A stretch of 24,564 nucleotides of DNA. Origin: a bacterium (GTDB lineage: Bacteria; Patescibacteriota; Minisyncoccia; Phycocordibacterales; GCA-002787175). The stretch is taken from the NCBI GenBank assembly GCA_030689285.1, contig JAUYJM010000038.1, forward strand, positions 1 to 24,564, in the 5' to 3' direction. Both the position numbers and the translations under genes were made by a program. Shown piece after piece: positions 14,424 through 20,910 of this stretch (the first letter of the stretch is position 1; every line of letters starts with the position of its first letter). The notes under the pieces are model-generated. The model had not been told where the DNA came from. It searched no databases and was given only the letters and a program-made list of their open reading frames with translations.

Positions 14424-15091
14424 AGCTGTAATTTTTTTATATAACTAACAGCGTCTTCAATGTCCGCCACCATATAATCCCCTTCTCCTTGCGCCATCTT
14501 ATTTTGATAATTTAATATCCGAATTATTTCTGAAGCAAAACGGCCAAGTCTAATGGCTTTTTCATCTTCTCCTCCAAAGAGAGACTTTGCTTTGTATGAA
14601 CCGAACCAGCTGTAACTGTCTTTTGAAATAACCGCGGGATAAAGCTTTAAATCCGGTTTTTCTTTTGCTAAAACGGCGAGGTCCGTGAGAAAAGCTCTAA
14701 GTAAATGCTGTGGCGTGCTTGTCATTATGGCGCGGGCAATTGACTCGTCTTTTGCTACTTTTATAAAACCTCTGGCTTCCTCCAAAGTCTGTTTGGCGGG
14801 AGGTATGGCTTTTATAGAACCTGCTGGTATCTTAAATCTCTCGGTCAACGCCTCTCTGCAATATTCAAAACCGGAAGGGGACGAGCCGAAATAGTCTATG
14901 GAATTGAGTATGATTAAAGGCTTCTCTTCAAGCTCTTCGTAAATCTCCGCGACAAATTTCAGTGTTTTGAGAAGAAGGTCGGGCCAAGCATGAACAAAAA
15001 TAGCTTGCGGTTTAGAATCTTTGCTCGGGTTTTTATATACCCATTCAACGACAGACATCCAGTGCTTGAGATTTTCTTCTTTATTATACAT
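14420..15091 (-). CDS. YdcF/DUF218-like protein
   Basis: This is a 223-residue cytosolic-looking protein. QAIFVHAWPDLL opens the fold, LIILNSIDYFG and TLEEARGFIKVA follow, and IMTSTPQHLLRAFLTDLA resembles the DUF218/YdcF signature in which a conserved T-S...H-x-x-R-A block is expected. I am only moderately sure of the family. YdcF-type proteins are linked to cell-envelope and lipid-carrier chemistry; function here is unknown. The ATG at 15091 was preferred over a TTG at 15109 inside the previous gene; it follows the formyltransferase stop by 4 nt. Its stop overlaps the next start as ATGA. No signal peptide or membrane helix is seen. Confidence 0.6.
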   Translation of the reverse strand: MYNKEENLKHWMSVVEWVYKNPSKDSKPQAIFVHAWPDLLLKTLKFVAEIYEELEEKPLIILNSIDYFGSSPSGFEYCREALTERFKIPAGSIKAIPPAKQTLEEARGFIKVAKDESIARAIMTSTPQHLLRAFLTDLAVLAKEKPDLKLYPAVISKDSYSWFGSYKAKSLFGGEDEKAIRLGRFASEIIRILNYQNKMAQGEGDYMVADIEDAVSYIKKLQL

Positions 15092-15095
15092 AAAT

Positions 15096-15869
15096 TCAGA
15101 TTTTTTCAATTATAAGCTTGAGACGGTATTCTTTTCCTCCCACGGTGACAGAGGAAGAATCACCGGAAAGAAAAGTGCGGCCGCGAATTATGTTGATAAT
15201 GTCTGCCGCCATATAGTTTTTTTCCATAATTATGTGAGAGTGCGAAGCAAGATTTTTTGCCAGATGAAAAGTGGCTTTGGTTTTGTCTTGAGGCCTCGCC
15301 TTAAAATTTAAACTCATTATCTTTCCGTAATTTTTCTTGAAAAGATTTAGTATCTCTTCGCACCCTTTTTTATACAAGCTCTCTCCGGTGTCTTCAAACG
15401 ATACCGGGATTTCTTTTTGAAAAACGACCGGCCCCGTGTCCACCCCTTCATCTATAAGATGCAGAGTGGCGCCGAAAGGAGTCTTTTCTGTAATCGTCCA
15501 ATAATACGGGTGCTTGCCTCTGCCATATGGCAAAAGAGACGGATGCATATTCAAAAATCCCACCTTGAGAGAATCAATGGCCTCTTTTTTTACAATACTG
15601 GGCCACCAAGCCAAAATAGCCAAATCGGCTTCTGATTTTCGCAGGAATTTTAAAAACCCTTCATTTTGCGTATTTATCTTTCTGAAAAAACGCGCCTTAT
15701 GCCGTTTCGCAAGATTAGCGATTTTCGGTTCATATCCCGAATCGTCTTTGTCGCACGTCGCCAAAAATGAAATGGCTTTCTTTTGAGAAAAAGCGAAAGA
15801 AACAGCTTCAAAACCGACTTTGTTTGCGGCGCAAATACCCACAACAGGTTTCTTTTTAAGCTGTTTCAT
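15096..15869 (-). CDS. Formyltransferase family protein, probable sugar N-formyltransferase
   Basis: This 257-residue enzyme has a formyltransferase fold. The catalytic triad of the Fmt/GART/WbtJ superfamily is intact: N107 and H109 in FLNMHPSLLPYGRG and D144 in LIDEGVDTGPVV. The start is hydrophobic (PVVGICAANKVGF) and lacks a methionyl-tRNA-binding domain of usual size; the tail (about 185-257) is short. Lying between two sugar aminotransferases, it is most likely to formylate the amino group of an NDP-amino-deoxysugar with N10-formyltetrahydrofolate, as WbtJ and QdtF do. Methionyl-tRNA formylation is less likely because of length and context. It starts one base after the DegT stop. Confidence 0.87.
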   Translation of the reverse strand: MKQLKKKPVVGICAANKVGFEAVSFAFSQKKAISFLATCDKDDSGYEPKIANLAKRHKARFFRKINTQNEGFLKFLRKSEADLAILAWWPSIVKKEAIDSLKVGFLNMHPSLLPYGRGKHPYYWTITEKTPFGATLHLIDEGVDTGPVVFQKEIPVSFEDTGESLYKKGCEEILNLFKKNYGKIMSLNFKARPQDKTKATFHLAKNLASHSHIIMEKNYMAADIINIIRGRTFLSGDSSSVTVGGKEYRLKLIIEKI

Positions 15870-15870
15870 A

Positions 15871-17004
15871 CTAATGAAATTTTAAAATTTCCTTGATAGC
15901 GTCTGAATATCTTTTTATGGCAGATTCTGAAAGACTGAAAGAAGCGGGTAAAGTAATGCCTCTATGAGACAAAGAGTAAGCCACGGGGTTTAACTTCGCG
16001 CTACCGGTTTTGTACTTTTCGTAAGCGGGCATAGAAGAAAGTGGGTAAAAAAATGGCCTTGTGGGAAATCCCTTTTTCTTAAGAAATTCCATGGCCGCTT
16101 TTCCGGTTAGCCCTGAAGTTTTGCCGAAAATCAAAGACGGCGCCCATGCTCCGTTGTAAACATCTTTTGTCTCCATATTCAAAGTTATATCCGAAATATC
16201 CCCCAGAAACTTTTTATAAAGATGTAAAATATATCTTTTTCTCTTCACCAGTTCTTCCACGCGGTCAAATTGGGCAAGACCCAAAGCGGCCTGAAGATTT
16301 GAAGGCATGTATTTTGGAGCGGCTTCAAGCACAAAGTATGAACGTTTTGCGTCTCTGCCGTGGTCTCTTAAGAATTTGGCTCTGTCATACAGCTTCTTGT
16401 TATCTAAGATGAGCATACCGCCTTCGCCCGTGGTTAAAGTTTTTGTCCTGTGAAAGCTAAACACAGAAGCTATGCCAAAACTTCCCGCTCTCTTGCCCTT
16501 GTACTTTGAACCCAGCGCTTCGGCCGCGTCTTCAATAAGCGGTATTTTTCGCTTCCGACAGACGGCTAAAAGTTTTTCCATTTTTGGCATATTGCCGTAC
16601 AAGTCCACGGCTATAACCGCTTTGGTGTTTTCTGTAATTCTTTTCTCCACGGACGATGCGTCAAGACACCAAGTGTCATTTTCTATGTCGCAAAAAACTG
16701 GCGTGGCTTTTGTGTATGTTACGGGCGCTGAAGTGCCGGTCCAAGTGCAGTCCGGCAAAAGCACTTCGTCTCCCTTTTTGATGCCGAGCGAAAGCAGAAT
16801 AAGATGTATGGCCTGCGTGCAGTTTGGAGTCATCAGGGCGTATTTTCTGCCATGCCACTTTGCAAAAACTGACTCAAACTTTTCAACATAGGCGTAATTG
16901 TCCCAGCCGCTTCGCATCATTTCATTCACAACTTTTCGCTCGTGGGAAGTAATCCACGGGTCAGACATAGTGATTTTTTCTTTTTGCGGGTTTTTAATTT
17001 TCAT
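15871..17004 (-). CDS. DegT/DnrJ/EryC1/StrS sugar aminotransferase (first in operon)
   Basis: This 377-residue PLP aminotransferase acts on a keto nucleotide sugar. K188 in FSFHRTKTLTTGEGG is the Schiff-base lysine and D159 in LIEDAAEALGS is the cofactor aspartate. MTPNCTQAIHLIL is the phosphate-binding start and LPDCTWTGTSAPV the substrate loop. The EDAAEALGS/FSFHRTKTLTTGEGG style is nearer to perosamine synthase/4-aminotransferases than to the second DegT protein in this operon, so the two probably aminate different positions. The ATG at 17004 overlaps the preceding TGA; a longer reading from 17037 is unlikely. The QMERFD-like helix and C-terminal substrate residues look complete. Confidence 0.92.
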   Translation of the reverse strand: MKIKNPQKEKITMSDPWITSHERKVVNEMMRSGWDNYAYVEKFESVFAKWHGRKYALMTPNCTQAIHLILLSLGIKKGDEVLLPDCTWTGTSAPVTYTKATPVFCDIENDTWCLDASSVEKRITENTKAVIAVDLYGNMPKMEKLLAVCRKRKIPLIEDAAEALGSKYKGKRAGSFGIASVFSFHRTKTLTTGEGGMLILDNKKLYDRAKFLRDHGRDAKRSYFVLEAAPKYMPSNLQAALGLAQFDRVEELVKRKRYILHLYKKFLGDISDITLNMETKDVYNGAWAPSLIFGKTSGLTGKAAMEFLKKKGFPTRPFFYPLSSMPAYEKYKTGSAKLNPVAYSLSHRGITLPASFSLSESAIKRYSDAIKEILKFH

Positions 17005-18176
17005 ATAATACGTGGGTTTGGCACGTGCGTTATCCACTTTCCGCCCGCCTTTTCAAACCACGAAAAGTATTTTTGGATTTCCGGCAGATGGTTCCATGCG
17101 AAAAGCATGGCAAAGTCAGTATTTTCGTTCGTAAACTTTTCTTGAGGCAAAATGGGAATATGAACTCCAGGGTAAAACTTGCCCTGTTTCGCCGGAGTGT
17201 TGTCGGTGATAAAAGGGATAAGGTCGGGGCCGATATTGCAAAAATTGCAGACAATCACACCTTTTGAACTTGCGCCGAAACCGCAGAGTTTTTTGCCTTG
17301 TTTTTTTAAATCTTCTAGAAGTCCCACGAGTTCCTGTTTTGATTTTTGTATGTTGGCCTTAAGGGTTTCCAGCTTTCCTTCCAAATCGGTTTCCTTTGCC
17401 TGCCACTTTGCAACCTCCGGACGTTTTTGAAATTTATCTTTATGGCCCACAAACATTCTAAGCTCTCCGCCGTGAACAGGTATGTGCTCCGCGTCAAAAA
17501 CGTAAAGACCGTAGGGCTCAAAAAGCTTGTTTATAAAAGCTACGGTAAAATACCACACATGTTCATCGTAAACTTGGTCGTAAGAGGTTTTTTCCACGAT
17601 ATCCAAAAAATACGGGTCTTCAAAGACAAAGACGCCTTCTTTACCAATGAGCTTCGCGATAAAATCCGCGTAAGAGACGATATCTTCAATGTGGCAGGAG
17701 ACATTGGCGCCAAAAACCACAGAAACTTTTCCGCGCGAGAGGATATCGTCCGCCACCCGCGCGCTTGTAAATTCGCTTATGACTTCATGCCCTAGCCCGC
17801 GAGACATATCGGCAACATTTTTTGACGGCTCCACTCCTATGGCTCTTACACCTAAATTTTTCCAAGCAGAAAGCATTATGCCGTCGTTTGAGCCGATTTC
17901 CACCACTATTCCTTTTCCGGCAAAAGGCAGGAGTCTACTCGCTGTGCCTGCAAAATGCGACTGCATACCTTTTGAAGTGGAGGAAAAAAAAGCGTAATGG
18001 TCATGGAACATCATCTCGGGCGGCACTTTATTTACAAGACCGATGGCATCTGTATTTTTATCATAGCCGACCACCATATCATAAAAAAATTCCTTTTCAA
18101 ATTCTTCCGGCGTTAAAAAAGCGTTGGCGATGGGCATTTTCCCAAAATTAATACTTGGAGATAGTCTTATATCCAT
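17001..18176 (-). CDS. Sugar C-methyltransferase-like protein without the zinc-site cysteines
   Basis: This 391-residue protein has the layout of NDP-hexose C-methyltransferases such as TylC3/TcaB9. It has an N-terminal domain, a SAM domain (VVEIGSNDGIMLSAW, about 98-112; VFGANVSCHIEDI) and a C-terminal NDP-sugar-binding domain with YDEHVWYFT, IPVHGGELRMFVGH and GFGASSKGVIVCNF. Family members open with a four-cysteine zinc site. Here FGKMPIANAFL and HDHYAFFSSTS align, but the cysteine positions are missing, so the zinc site appears lost. The ATG at 18176 avoids a longer reading that would start in the terminator of the gene before. It opens the operon; a -10-like TATACA (18186-18191) sits 9 nt upstream. 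Likely role: C-methylation of the operon's deoxysugar. Confidence 0.86.
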   Translation of the reverse strand: MDIRLSPSINFGKMPIANAFLTPEEFEKEFFYDMVVGYDKNTDAIGLVNKVPPEMMFHDHYAFFSSTSKGMQSHFAGTASRLLPFAGKGIVVEIGSNDGIMLSAWKNLGVRAIGVEPSKNVADMSRGLGHEVISEFTSARVADDILSRGKVSVVFGANVSCHIEDIVSYADFIAKLIGKEGVFVFEDPYFLDIVEKTSYDQVYDEHVWYFTVAFINKLFEPYGLYVFDAEHIPVHGGELRMFVGHKDKFQKRPEVAKWQAKETDLEGKLETLKANIQKSKQELVGLLEDLKKQGKKLCGFGASSKGVIVCNFCNIGPDLIPFITDNTPAKQGKFYPGVHIPILPQEKFTNENTDFAMLFAWNHLPEIQKYFSWFEKAGGKWITHVPNPRII

Positions 18177-18204
18177 GGGTAGTAGTGTATATAAAAAAAG
18201 AAAA

Positions 18205-18233
18205 CCCCGCAAACGGCTTTGCCGTTTGCGGGG
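18205..18233 (-). terminator. Rho-independent terminator of the HD-domain gene
   Basis: On the minus strand a GC-rich stem of 13 bp (CCCCGCAAACGGC, loop AAA on that strand, GCCGTTTGCGGGG) is followed by TTTTCTTTTTTTAT. It begins 18 nt after the HD-protein stop and ends 29 nt before the C-methyltransferase ATG. This is the strongest terminator in the window. Confidence 0.92.
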
Positions 18234-18250
18234 GGTATTACACCAGAACC

Positions 18251-19468
18251 TTATCTGGGTTCTGAACTCCCTGATATGAAATCCCTAAGGTCATTGGTAA
18301 CTCCGGGAAGGGTTAGCCAATTTGGGGGTATTTGGTCTAGAACCACTTGACACCGCAAAAACCAAAGTGTGTAATCTGTGATGACAGTCTCAAAACCAGA
18401 AAACCAGGCGTCTTGGTTTACCGCCGGCAGCTTTTTAAACTGTATCTCAAGGTTTGCCGCAGCTCTTTCACCAGAACAGCTAGGCTCAACAGTGTCAGAC
18501 AAAAAGTTTGTAAATCTTTGAATGTGCCACTGCCTGTCTTCTCCCTCTGATTGTCTGGGGTTTTTCACCTTATATATGATATGCTCAAGGATTTCCCTGA
18601 ACTCGGAACGCAATTCTATCATTCTTCCGAAATCATATTTGCCGTAGGGCGAGTCGTTAGACTGGCTCTCGGCAAACATTTTTGCGTGCTCAAGCATTGT
18701 CTGCGGCGGGTTGTTTTGCTCTTCCTTCGGACGAAGAAGCGGCCTCATTTGGTCGGCAAACTTAAACTGCACAAACCCAACATCTTCCCCGGCAAAATCT
18801 TTGTGATCATCAGTAAGCGTTAGATAATGCCGCGGTATAAAACACGGGCCGTTGCAATCCAGCCGATCCACCCATCGGGTATACCATACCGGCCACAAAG
18901 GACCGAAATGCGCAATATCATCATAAGGACGAACTTTTCGCGTTACGCCATCAGAGCATTTCACTTCCGATTCGCGCAGATAATGGGTGTGCGCCGCTAC
19001 CGAATAAGAGACGAGAAGCGTTTCGGCCTCGTTTAGACCGACATCATACAGCGTTTCTTTCAAGAAAAGCGCCGCCGCTTCGGCATGGCGAACCACTCGG
19101 TGAGACTCCTCAAAGCGGTGGACTAAAGCACAACCGACATCATGGAGCACCCCGCCCAAAAATCCGATGAATATGTCTTTAGGACGAGTCTCCAGTTTGC
19201 TGAAAAGCATCAAGGCGTTTACATAGTCACGCGTCAAATGTCCGATACCATGCCCGGCATCCATTGACTGAAATCTAGTCCTCCAATCCAGTTTACCGAA
19301 AAATGACTGTAAAACACTTACGGCTCTTTCCAGCGCTCCTGCTTTGGATTTGACCGAGACATTGTCCATTAGACAGCCGAAGTTAGAAAAAACTTTTCGC
19401 AACTCTTGGACTTCACTGTAAGCCGCGTCTTCATCCTTGAGCAATTTCTCAATATTTCGAGTAGTCAT
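18251..19468 (-). CDS. HD-domain phosphohydrolase-like protein
   Basis: This is a 405-residue soluble protein with an HD-type metal site: H77 in AGHGIGHLTRDY, H109-D110 in GGVLHDVGCA, H128 in VVRHAEAAALFL, H160/H162 in VAAHTHY, and D201 in YTRWVDRLDCNG. HD proteins usually cleave phosphate esters of nucleotides or cyclic nucleotides. The remainder, about 230-405, is unlike any family I can name. Start at 19468 is supported by AAAGGC eight bases upstream, and it has its own promoter and terminator. Two 60-base samples gave 50% and 58% GC against 45% in a sample of the operon, a weak hint of separate origin. Its link to sugar synthesis is unclear; it may be signalling or defence. Confidence 0.75.
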   Translation of the reverse strand: MTTRNIEKLLKDEDAAYSEVQELRKVFSNFGCLMDNVSVKSKAGALERAVSVLQSFFGKLDWRTRFQSMDAGHGIGHLTRDYVNALMLFSKLETRPKDIFIGFLGGVLHDVGCALVHRFEESHRVVRHAEAAALFLKETLYDVGLNEAETLLVSYSVAAHTHYLRESEVKCSDGVTRKVRPYDDIAHFGPLWPVWYTRWVDRLDCNGPCFIPRHYLTLTDDHKDFAGEDVGFVQFKFADQMRPLLRPKEEQNNPPQTMLEHAKMFAESQSNDSPYGKYDFGRMIELRSEFREILEHIIYKVKNPRQSEGEDRQWHIQRFTNFLSDTVEPSCSGERAAANLEIQFKKLPAVNQDAWFSGFETVITDYTLWFLRCQVVLDQIPPNWLTLPGVTNDLRDFISGSSEPR

Positions 19469-19534
19469 TCTGAAGCCTTTCTTTTTGTTTGTATTGAACT
19501 TTACACAAGCGTTTTGCTTGCTTTTCTGGAAGAG

Positions 19535-19563
19535 AGTCTAACACTTATGCGCCATCTAGTCAA
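19535..19563 (-). promoter_or_regulatory. Promoter of the HD-domain gene
   Basis: Minus strand: TTGACT (19558-19563), 17-bp spacer, TAGACT (19535-19540). Leader is about 60 nt and contains a CAAGC-GTTTT-GCTTG hairpin (19506-19520) and an AAAGGC ribosome binding site. The -35 begins two bases after the 19566-19595 palindrome. Confidence 0.72.
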
Positions 19564-19565
19564 GG

Positions 19566-19595
19566 AAAAATCACTTGATTAATCAAGTGATTTTT
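19566..19595. terminator. 30-bp perfect palindrome, likely (bidirectional) terminator
   Basis: AAAAATCACTTGATT is followed directly by its reverse complement. Both strands carry a run of T after the stem core, so it could end transcription both ways; the likely client is the second NeuB gene (stop at 19753). The rest of the 284-base gene-free stretch 19469-19752 holds the HD promoter, a GAA microsatellite and no ORF that I trust. Confidence 0.65.
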
Positions 19596-19680
19596 ATCAG
19601 CATCGTACAATAAAATTTCTACGCGTCTGACTTAATTCTCTGTCCTTCCTACCTCGCAATTTTCTTCAATGAGAAGAGGT

Positions 19681-19705
19681 GAAGAAGAAGAAGAAGAAGA
19701 AGAAG
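19681..19705. repeat. (GAA)8 trinucleotide microsatellite
   Basis: Twenty-five bases of uninterrupted GAA units (CTT on the minus strand), located 47 nt beyond the stop of the second NeuB gene. Such a tract can vary in copy number by slippage. It is not inside a recognised gene. Confidence 0.9.
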
Positions 19706-19752
19706 TTAGGCGCACAATCAAGTCAACTAGAGTGCTAGCTTTCGTCTGGCGC

Positions 19753-20796
19753 TTATTTTACGTCTTTTAAAGTCACGAGAGTATCCGCCTCAATGGCCCG
19801 CGTGGCTTTTTTGCCTACTATTTTATGAGCTTCATCCGGAGAGAGTCCCGCGCCGGGACGCTTGAAAGCAATCATTTCTTTTGTGAGCATTTTTCCTTTA
19901 GGGATATTTAGGCGAGCTACGATGCTTTGCCTTGCCCATTTGCGGGCATTTTTTACCGCCTCTTCCCTTTCATTGCCCGGCTGTTTTAAGGCGGCCTCCA
20001 CATCCCTGATTTGAGCGACCATTTCCTTTAAGTCATCTGGCTCGCAAGAACCAGGACAGTCCAGCGAACGCTTGTCTTTTTTATCAAAAGAAATATGTTT
20101 TTCTATTATTTTTGCGCCCAAAGCGACTGCCGCCAAAGGAAGATGCCAGCCGACAGAGTGGTCGGAGTAACCTATGACGCAGTCCGGCAAAAGTTTTTGA
20201 AGGCGTTCTATCGCCCCGAGGTCCGAAATTTTCGGAGGTGTCGGGTAAACCGTACTGCAATGAAGAATCGCCACCCCCAAGGCACCTGAATCTTTTAAAA
20301 CCTTTACCGACTTTAAAATTTCGTCATCCGTCAAATGAAGCCCAAGAGACATCACCACCGGTTTTTTTCTTCGTCCGACATTTTTTAAAAAATCGTAATT
20401 TACAGACTCTCCAGAGCCGACTTTAAAAAACGGCACATTTAATTTTTTATCTAAGAAATCTAAATCCACATCCGTATGCGCCGTAATGCCGCAATCAATG
20501 TTTCTGACGCTTACATATCGCCAAAGCTCCGTGAGCTCTTTGTGAGATAGTTCTTTATATTTAAGACGCTTGTACCAGAAGGGGTCCACTTTGGCTGAAG
20601 CGAGTTCTTCCGTAGTCTGGGCTTGAAATTTTACGCAATCCGCGCCCGCCGCCATAGAAACATCCGCTTGTTTTTTTGCCAATTCCAAATTGCCCCAGTT
20701 AGTGAGACCACCCTCGGCGATAATATAGACCGGCTCCTCTTTGCCGACATATCGTGAGCCGAGTTTGATTTTTGGATTTACTAAAATCTCTCTCAT
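19753..20796 (-). CDS. NeuB-family nonulosonic acid synthase (second copy)
   Basis: This 347-residue synthase has the standard NeuB length: barrel about 20-270 then a SAF cap about 285-347 (KGKMLTKEMIAFKRPGAGL). Diagnostic parts include YIIAEGG, DCVKFQAQT, FKVGSGES, HCSTVYPTP, VIGYSDHSVG and IIEKHISFDK. These condense phosphoenolpyruvate with an N-acyl mannosamine-type or bacillosamine-derived sugar. One departure is N-W-G where most have N-H-x-G near residue 32. It lacks the cupin found on the first copy, so it probably handles a different substrate. A strong promoter sits six bases before its ATG, predicting a leaderless message. Confidence 0.92.
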   Translation of the reverse strand: MREILVNPKIKLGSRYVGKEEPVYIIAEGGLTNWGNLELAKKQADVSMAAGADCVKFQAQTTEELASAKVDPFWYKRLKYKELSHKELTELWRYVSVRNIDCGITAHTDVDLDFLDKKLNVPFFKVGSGESVNYDFLKNVGRRKKPVVMSLGLHLTDDEILKSVKVLKDSGALGVAILHCSTVYPTPPKISDLGAIERLQKLLPDCVIGYSDHSVGWHLPLAAVALGAKIIEKHISFDKKDKRSLDCPGSCEPDDLKEMVAQIRDVEAALKQPGNEREEAVKNARKWARQSIVARLNIPKGKMLTKEMIAFKRPGAGLSPDEAHKIVGKKATRAIEADTLVTLKDVK

Positions 20797-20802
20797 ACCA
20801 AA

Positions 20803-20831
20803 TTTATATCACAACAGATGTCTCGCGTCAA
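20803..20831 (-). promoter_or_regulatory. Strong leaderless promoter of the second NeuB gene
   Basis: Minus strand: TTGACG (20826-20831), 17-bp spacer, TATAAA (20803-20808). Six bases (TTTGGT) separate the -10 box from the ATG at 20796, so transcription should begin at the start codon. It is divergent from the radical SAM promoter. Confidence 0.8.
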
Positions 20832-20847
20832 ATACCGTGGACTTGCT

Positions 20848-20875
20848 TTGTAGCTTTTAGTATTTGTGCAATAAT
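20848..20875 (+). promoter_or_regulatory. Predicted promoter of the radical SAM gene
   Basis: TTGTAG (20848-20853), 16-bp spacer, AATAAT (20870-20875) preceded by TGC (extended -10). A 28-nt leader follows, carrying AAGGAAA (20901-20907) just before the ATG at 20911, a good ribosome binding site. Confidence 0.55.
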
Positions 20876-20910
20876 GGCCGAAGAATAGAACTTTAACAAA
20901 AAGGAAACTT

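Noticed and set aside
18177..18212. Longer start for the C-methyltransferase (MRGFLFLYTLLP)
   Set aside because: It begins in the U-tract of the HD-gene terminator; the ATG at 18176 places family motifs correctly.
19630..19730. Small minus-strand ORF with a poly-serine run encoded by the GAA/CTT tract
   Set aside because: Non-ATG start, no ribosome site, and the serine run is a by-product of the microsatellite.
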